Shown piece after piece: positions 57,054 through 64,000 of a stretch of DNA of 64,000 nt. Each line of letters starts with the position of its first letter. Positions within the stretch are counted from its first letter, which is position 1. Origin of the DNA: Papio anubis (Eukaryota; Chordata; Mammalia; Primates; Cercopithecidae); contig NC_044980.1 of the NCBI RefSeq assembly GCF_008728515.1, positions 57,331,680-57,395,679 on the forward strand. Direction: 5' to 3'. Below the pieces are notes generated by a model. It had not been told where the DNA came from. It searched no databases and saw nothing but the letters and a program-made list of their open reading frames with translations. Position numbers and translations under genes: made by a program.

Positions 57054-57369
57054 TTTTTTTTTTTTTTTTTTTTCTTTTAGAGACAGGGTCCTGCTCTGTC
57101 ACCCAGGCTGAGGGCTGGAATGCAGTGGTGCGATCATAGCTCACTCTAACCTCAAACTCCTGGGCTCAAGTGATCCTCCTGCCTCAGCCTCCTGAGTAGC
57201 TGGGATTACACGTGCCTGCCACCTTGCCCAACTAATTTTTTAATTTTTAATTTTTGTAGAGACATCTTGCTATGTTGCCCAGGTTGGTCTCAAACTCCTG
57301 GGCTCAAGTGATCCTCTCACCTTGGCTTCCCAAAGTGCTGGGATTTCAAGTGTGAGCCACCATGCCTGG
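57054..57369 (-). mobile_element. AluJ-like, full length
   Basis: Antisense Alu; T tail, then 'gatcatagctcactctaacctcaaactcctgggctcaag'. Flanks gggaagctttc and gggaagcttttt form a likely duplication. Confidence 0.93.
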
Positions 57370-57887
57370 ACCCGGGGAAGCTTTTTGCCCCTTCTCCTGT
57401 CCCCTCCAAATACTCCATCTGCTTCCAATGCCTAACATTTTATTAACAACAGAAAAGCCTTCCTTTCATTCAATATAAGAAATAAGCTTAAAATATAAAA
57501 TATACTTGGGGGAGTTAAGAATGTAAGTGACATGTTCACACCAAGACAGATTACTTCAAGCCAACGACAGATTATTGCACTTCTTTTTTAGGTTTTGATG
57601 AAATATAGGAATGCCTGTTTAAAGGGCTCGGTAGTCAGGAGGGACCACCACTATTTGAAGAGATGAGGGTTGAAAGATAGAAGATTGAAGAGGGGTATTG
57701 ATGCTTGGTAGTCTGGTTGGGAGCTGGCCTAACCAATCTACAATACAGAAGTTTCAAGAAGTTCTGTTGACTTGTGCTTTTTAAAAATCCTTCTTAAGAA
57801 AACAATCATAGTTATATGTTTGGCCAGTCAAGTCCATGCCATTTTAATGAGTTTGCATCAGATTTATCTGAGTATGTTAAAGGGAAA
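57370..57887. other. no recognisable feature
   Basis: No repeat or exon signal identified. Confidence 0.4.
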
Positions 57888-58190
57888 CAGGCTGGGCATG
57901 GTAATCATAGCACTTGTGGGAAGCTGTAATTCCAGCACCTGTAATCCCAGCACTTTGGGAGGTTGAGACAGGAGGATTGCATAAGCCCAGGAGTTTGACA
58001 GCAGCCTGAGCAACATAGTGAGACCCTATCTTTACGAAAAATAATTAGCTGAGCATGGTGGTGTGTTCTGGTATTCCCAACTATTTGGGAGGTTGAGGCG
58101 GGAGGATCACTTGAGGCTGCAGTGAGCCGTGATTGCACCACTGCACTCCAGTCTGGGTGACAGAGCAAGACCCTGCCTCAAAAAAAAAGA
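57888..58190 (+). mobile_element. AluJ-like
   Basis: Sense Alu with a partly duplicated start (cagcacttgtgggaagctgtaattccagcacctgtaatcccagc) and reduced second arm. Confidence 0.9.
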
Positions 58191-59639
58191 AATTTTTTTG
58201 AAAAAGGGAAATTGATCATGATCATATCTCTTCCTTTTCCGGCTATAACTCCCGGAAATAGGTATAAACAAATGCTGGTGTGTGGGACTTTTTGGCAAAA
58301 CCATCCCAGGATTTCCTCAGGAGACAGGAAAACACTTGAAGTCCTAAAAATGTATCTTTAGGGCAAAATAAACGCAAGTCAGCTGGGTGTGGCCATCAAC
58401 ACTCCCAGAGGCAGAGTCTGCATTTTAGCGATGGTAGTGGGCCTGCTCCATCAGTATCTGGTGAGATAGCTCCTTGGAAAGTGGGTTTTGAATCATGAAA
58501 CACTACATCTGTTGCGTTATTAGGTGAAAGCTCACTGGAAAATCACGGGGAAATATTTTTTCACAATTGCAACTTCTGGGTTGGTGAACACATGGAGGTG
58601 CTGGCAGGGGGCCCTGGGAGGGCATGGGGGCTCCGTGGCCCACCCCCTCTTCCGTGCCCTACACATCTCTTCCATTCAACTATTCCTGAGTTGTATCCTT
58701 TATCATAACTCAGTAAACATAACTGAAAAAAATCAAATGTGAAACTACTTAAAGCAAGATTTAAAGTATCTAAATGCTGAAGTGATTAGAAAGGGTTTCA
58801 GTTCTTGATTAAAAACAAAGTTCAGGAGTGTTCCTCAAACTGGAAAAAACTGTAAAAGCCACTAACTCTTCTCTGAAGTTTGAAGTAGACCAGATGACTC
58901 AGGGCTTTTATTAGAAACTCAGGCAGAAGTGCTAAGCAAAAGCTAAAGTCCTATTTCACTTTATTTAAACTGCCAGTTAGCAGGAGCCTAATGTATGTAA
59001 GTCAAACCACTGCCGTTTTCCTGCCCCTGGGTCCTGACTCCTGAAGTGGCCACAGGAGATCTTGGCCTTAGAAAGAAATCTCTCCTGACCTCTCTAATAA
59101 TCGATTATGCCGGGTTTGCCTGCCCCACTCTTCCCCCAGCAGAGGGTGAGAGAGCCTCTGCCCATTCTAAAGGCCGCCCTCCTCCATGAAACTCCAGGAC
59201 TTTTGAGTGGACAGGTCATGGTGGGGAGTGCCGGGGAGCTCCTGCTGTTTAACTTCATTTGACTAACAGTGTATGCAGAGTGGCCCTCTCACCTCCAAGT
59301 GGCTCTGGTGTGCTCAGTGCCAAGTTTCCTATTTATGTTAGTAAAATTTGTGGTACTGTGAGTCCCTTTGGTTTGTGGTCATTGGAAGGTACAAAGGTTG
59401 ACCCCTTTGTTCACCCTCATCCTGGACAGCATCTGGATGGGTCTTGCACTCCTGCCTTTCTGAGTCCAGTGCTGGGAGACAGGACACAGCAGACCCCTGC
59501 CCCTGAAAGAGAAAGCATTGGAATTTTTGCCAGGTGGCCCTGACACCTAGAAATGCCCAGCTACTATGACTAAATACTCTCTGAAGTAAAAAGGTGATCT
59601 ACTGATTTTAGAAGGCCGAAATTCAAGGTCATTTCAGAG
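58191..59639. other. no recognisable feature
   Basis: 1.4 kb of single-copy-looking DNA; the 94-codon + frame at 59259-59543 has no recognisable motif. Confidence 0.4.
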
Positions 59640-60060
59640 GTCATGCCAGTGGACATGTAAGTGTTTGAAATGTTTGTTCCTCGGTGCTGTAAAGAAATAG
59701 TACTTGAACTTAAATTTATTCAGCAAGGCCATTTTTATTTTCTGCAGAAAGGGTACACTTGGCAGCAGTTTTGCCAGGAGAGTACCCTGAACAAAGGAGA
59801 CAGGGTCATATATAACCTGACGCATCCACCCTACTCCTGTGTCTGGCTTCCATTGGCTGGAACGGGACCCCACATTCTGTATTTGTCCCAATTGGCTTGC
59901 AACTTAGAACTTTTTAAAAGAGGCAAAGCTAGAGGAGAACAAAGGAACGGGGAAGTAACTTGTGGAGTGCTGAGAAAGGTAAAAACACCTTTAAATAAGG
60001 AAGAGGAACAGGCTACGACCTAATGCTTGCTTGGACCAGTATAAGCGTGCCAAGCCAAAT
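59640..60060. repeat. possible LTR-like segment with a 120-codon open frame
   Basis: The + frame at 59661-60023 is long for noise, but the run 'cctgaacaaaggagacagggtcatatataacctgacgc', 'ggcaaagctagaggagaacaaaggaacggggaagtaacttgt' looks like a dispersed ERV LTR rather than a protein. Family not identified. Confidence 0.3.
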
Positions 60061-60476
60061 ATTTAGGCTAAATTGTGGGAGTTAAGAACATAAAGTACAT
60101 TGATTTTTTTAATTACAGTTAGCAGATATTTAAGAATGTTAGCACAGGTTTTTGAATAAATTTTGCTTCTAAGAGAAGTTATTATTTATTCCTAATTAAA
60201 TGGGGAGGAAAGTCTTTGAAGAGGAACCTCTACTTGACTTTTTACATATAACCTTGCCTGGTAGTGCAGACTAGAATCAAGGAGTCACAGAGAGTTAGAA
60301 CTAGAAGAACCTGAGTGATCTATCTCACAGCCCAATTTCTTCCCATACCAGTGTGGAGATGGAGAGTGAAAGTGAGCCATCCTGGGCTGTCCAGCCAGCC
60401 AGCAGAGTTAAGACAAGAACCTGGGGTTTCATCTTGCTAGTTGAGGTTGCATTGCATATGTTTGCTTTCCATTCTT
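60061..60476. other. no recognisable feature
   Basis: Unassigned; weak MIR/L3-like phrase near 60295-60340. Confidence 0.35.
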
Positions 60477-60753
60477 TTTTTTTTTTTTTTTTTTTTGAGA
60501 CGAGGTCTGGCTCTATCTCTCAGGCTGGATGGAATATAGCGGCATGATCTTGGCTCACTGCAACCTCTGCCTCCCAGGCTTAAGCGTCCTCCCATCTCAG
60601 TCTTCCGAGTAACTGGGACTACAGGTGCACACCATCATGTATTTTTTTATATTGTTTGTAGAGATGGAGTTTCGCTGTGGTGCCCAGGCTGGCCTCAAAT
60701 GCCTCAGCCTCCCAAAGTGTTGGGATTACAGGTGTGAGCCACTGCACCTGGCC
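60477..60753 (-). mobile_element. AluS-like, with internal deletion
   Basis: Antisense Alu with perfect duplication tgctttccattctt at 60463-60476 and 60754-60767. It lacks part of the second arm (ctcaaatgcctcagcctccc). Confidence 0.95.
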
Positions 60754-60838
60754 TGCTTTCCATTCTTACCTCTGTGTTAATGACATGGCGTTTTTTCCAA
60801 GACAGTTTTGTTCCTATTCTCTGCAAAGGGTGTTCTTG

Positions 60839-60840
<2 letters not shown>

Positions 60841-60874
<34 letters not shown>
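60841..60874. repeat. (AC)17 microsatellite
   Basis: Uninterrupted 34-base AC tract, the longest pure dinucleotide run in the window and likely polymorphic. Confidence 0.95.
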
Positions 60875-60877
<3 letters not shown>

Positions 60878-63433
60878 CATATATGTTCTAGGCAATTGCA
60901 GATATTTGCTTCTAGTGCAGGGTGTCAGTTACAGAGGTCCCCATATCTGCTGCTTTGAGGCTCATGCTGAGCTGTGGGATTTCTTTTTGTGAGCCCCTGG
61001 CTGTGCTCCTTGGGTGCAGGGCTGGCTCAGATGACTAAGAACACAGGACCACAGGAACGATGGTCCAGTGAGGTGTGCAGTGGAGCTCTGGACCCACCAC
61101 CCTCACAACATGAAATTAAGAGGTCATCTCTGGTCTGTGCTTGAGGAGATCATATCTACCAGTACTGTGCTCTCTGCATGCCAGAGATTTGACCAGGTGA
61201 TGTAAATACAGGATGTCAAACTCTTCAATTATAGATTAAGCCTATAAAGTACTCTTACTGGTCAATTTGCCTTAGCCTCCTGTGATAGCAGTTTATTTAT
61301 ATACCTCATAGAAACTGAAATCCAGTCAAAGAAATCAAATGACCTAAGAGACTTGTTTCTTTAGATAGGTAATCCGGACAATAACTACTATTGCCTGGGA
61401 TTTATGGTGTGCTTTTTCTTCCAAGAGCCCTATGTGCTTTCAAAGCAGCCCATTCATCTTCAAGCACCCCTGAGAGGGATTACTGTCAACAGACTGTTTT
61501 CTGCAGGAGGATGTAAAGCAAAGATATGCTGTCTAAAATCACAAGAGGTCATCTACAGACAGGTATCTGGAGCTCTGCACGCCTGCCCAAAATACACTTG
61601 AGCAGGTGATGTTGACTTTAAGATGGCTTCATATTGAATGGGATTTGCAAACACATGTAAGGCCCTGGGCGCCACAGGCCCTTGATGGCTGGTCATGGTA
61701 TTCTTTCCTATTGAGTCAGTTTGCAGACTCAGAATCCTTCCCAGCAATGATCTATAAGCAGTCACTTCACTGGGTGTTAGCAAGCAGATTGAATCCTCTT
61801 TGCCATTTGTGAGCAAAGTTGGTCTAAAATGCTAAGCGGCACTTGTCTTCTGCCTGAAGTCTTCATCAAAATCCCAAAGGCTGTTGAAAGGTGACATCAT
61901 TCTGACCTTAAAATGCAATAGGGTTAGCTGTCATTTGACTTTACACTGAAAACTGAGGTGGAAAATAGGATAATATAAGAATCAGCGGCCCCTAAGGAGC
62001 AGGATTTTGGAGAATTAAGAACCGGGAGCTTCATCTTGCGAATTTCAGGATTCTCTGTCATTATCTGGTTGAGGCTGTGAGCTCAGGATTGAGGTGAGAC
62101 CTATCATTTGTCTTTGTCAACTCAGATATTTTCTATTGTTATCGTTAAAGACACTTTTGGTTGTATGTGAAGGCCAGGATCCTTTGTGTTCACTTTCAGT
62201 GTTGGGCTAAAGCTGTAAAAAATCATCAAAATTAATGAAAGTAAAGGGTTCTTTTTTTGTTTTTTTGGTAGCGGGTCAGTCTGGAGCCCGCAGAGGTCCA
62301 TGCTGACTGGAAAATCCAGGAAGAGTAACTGTCCCCTTCTGCATCTCAGGAAGGGAAGGAGTAATTTTTTTTTTTTTTTTTAATTTCAAGAAGTGGAAAG
62401 CTCAACATTCGCTCAACTCAAGGATATAATTAGCCAACAAGGTTTTTTTGAGAGAAGCAAGTTCGCCTTTAACAGATTTTGTATCCCCAAATTTGGAAGA
62501 TGACAGAAGAAACTCAAGATCATTTGAAGATAACTAATTATAACAGTTTCACCTTTGAATTGACACTAAGTGGGTGGCAGAGGTGGAAACACCCTTATAA
62601 CTTCAATATTTTCAGGTCTATAAAATGGAGAAGCGGGGATGGACATATTTTTAGCATTTAGCATGTTGACAGCCACTGATTTTAAAATAAGTGCAGATTG
62701 CAAAGCCCACTGATTTCATGATGTCTAAGATGAAGAGCTTTTTGAGTTATCTAAACAGCCTTTGGCTTTCCTTAGGGCTGCCCTAGGTAAAACTGCCAAG
62801 GAAATTAAGCTTTCCACTCTGGTGTTGATGCACTAATCCTTGCAAACATTCTGTGAATATTTTTCCATCCCAGGCCATCCATTTTCCCACCCTGTCCCCT
62901 GGTCTCCAGAAAGGTGGCCCCCCACCAGGAGCCAACCCTCACTTCATAGCTCCTCTGTGGTCCCACCTCTTCTCTCTTCTAGTCTTCCCCGTCTAGACCT
63001 GCTGTCAACACTAACTTACTGATGCTCATGTTCCATTGTTGTGGGTTCTTGGATTACTGTGTCACCATGGATGGTTGCTGTATTGCCACCTCCCAAGCAG
63101 CATGGACACATGCTAACCCAGGACTTCTGCAGACACACGAGTGGAAAGGGTCTGCACTGTAGAAGCTGTGGAGAGGGGGTAGCTTGAGGGCTTTTCCAAT
63201 GGTTGACCATTGCCCTTGTACTTCACAAGTACTGGTCAGTCTTCTCTGCTCCTTTTGGTCTAGACTATCACTCACACCTCCCAGGCACAAGGATCCATAA
63301 TAAGTATTGCCTGTCTATTTCTATGTATTGGTGAAGGCTGGAAACAATCACGTGTGGGCTCTTTTGCTTTGTCATTTCATAGCAAACCACTGGAGGCGGT
63401 TATGCTCATACGTGCTCATGAGCACTTAAAAAA
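60875..63433. other. no recognisable feature
   Basis: 2.5 kb without Alu, L1 or LTR that I can identify, the longest such stretch in the window. T run at 62366-62381. Weak MIR-like phrase at 62610-62635. Frames of 60-87 codons have no motif. Confidence 0.4.
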
Positions 63434-63685
63434 TTTTTTTTTGGAGATAGAGTCTCACTCTGTTGCCTAGGCTGGAGTGCAGTGGCATGATCTCTGCTCA
63501 CTGTAACCACCACCTCCCAGGTTCAAGTGATTCTCCTGTCTCAGCCTCCCAAGTAGCTGGGACTACAGGTGCGTGCCACCATGCCCAGCTAATTTTTGAA
63601 TCTTTAATAGAGACGGGGTTTCGCATGTTGACCAGGCTGGTCTTGAACTCCTGGCCTCAAGTGATCTGCCCACCTCAGTGATCCT
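63434..63685 (-). mobile_element. AluS-like, 5'-truncated
   Basis: Antisense Alu that stops at gcccacctcag, lacking the last 45-50 bases of the usual antisense end. It abuts the LTR fragment at 63690. Confidence 0.9.
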
Positions 63686-63689
63686 AGTA

Positions 63690-63835
63690 CCTCTTGAGGG
63701 AGCGTGGCCTTGCTGGTACCTTGATTTTGGTCCAGTGAAACTGATTTTGGACTTCTGGTCTCCCGAATGTCACAGAATAAATTTTGGTTATTTAAGTTTG
63801 AGGTCATTTGTCCAGCAGCTATAGGAAATGAGTGG
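63690..63835 (+). mobile_element. MLT1-type LTR 3' fragment
   Basis: 'ccttgctggtaccttgattttggtccagtgaaactgattttggacttctggtctcc', 'agaataaattttggttatttaagtttgaggtcatttgt' and 'cagctataggaaatga' are the 3' half of an MLT1-type LTR; its 5' part is absent. Confidence 0.6.
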
Positions 63836-64000
63836 CTACCTCCCCACCCATGGCCATGGGATTATTACTGCCCTTCACAGGAAACAGGTTCAGTGAAGTT
63901 GAGTCACCCACTTCAGTCACTGCTTCAGGATTCATCTGAGGAACTTTGGAAGGAGCTTGTGAAGCAGCTGGCAGCAAGCAGAATGTCCCGTCCACACGCA

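Noticed and set aside
59661..60023. 120-codon plus frame as a gene
   Set aside because: The sequence reads like an ERV LTR segment, and an 85-codon minus frame (59634-59891) overlaps it.
1..64000. tRNA, rRNA, CRISPR arrays, operons, phage or defence systems
   Set aside because: No supporting structure found; sequence is vertebrate nuclear DNA dominated by primate retroelements.

Overview
The window is primate nuclear DNA with the texture of an intergenic or deep intronic segment. It holds about 29 Alu elements, two full-length LINE-1 elements, many MIR, L2 and old L1M fragments, several solo LTRs and fossil DNA transposons. The youngest Alus (about 19.74, 33.99 and 34.50 kb) carry bases typical of Old World monkey AluYRa-type elements: 'ggccggatctcagctcac' on the antisense strand, and 'gcttgagccacc' where the human AluY consensus has 'gcgtgagccacc'. 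I therefore infer a cercopithecid such as a macaque or baboon rather than human; the species cannot be told from the window.

Layout. 0-7.5 kb: old L1M debris with an intact hAT-type MITE (547-869, 8-bp target duplication), three Alus, and MIR/L2 remnants split by MaLR-type LTRs. 7.5-11.2 kb: mostly single-copy-looking DNA plus a possible ERV LTR remnant (8.83-9.87 kb). 11.2-14.6 kb: a solo MST-type LTR with a perfect 5-bp duplication, then the only sequence with exon-like properties (weak candidates at 11863-12152 on - and 13105-13183 on +), then another MaLR LTR. 14.6-27.5 kb: nested Alu, MIR, L1M and ERV LTR material, including an AluJ carrying a segment duplicated from 1.25 kb away, an Alu split by a 5'-truncated L1, and a MER2-type element with both ends. 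27.5-44.2 kb: two full-length L1PA-type elements, both on the minus strand, separated by 4.3 kb holding five Alus and an LTR. 44.2-64 kb: lower-density Alu, MIR, L2 and LTR fragments, microsatellites and long stretches without a recognisable feature.

No confident protein-coding gene, tRNA, rRNA or other RNA gene was found. Nearly all open frames of 60-170 codons are antisense Alu or fragments of L1 ORF1/ORF2. The two L1s are multiply frameshifted and no longer autonomous. I see no operon, CRISPR array, phage, defence or other multi-gene system, and no convincing undescribed system. The observations most worth a second look are the locally templated duplications (16.64 to 17.89 kb; 45.11 to 46.36 kb), indel-dominated patches in the second L1 that look like poor sequence, and the weak exon candidates near 12-13 kb.
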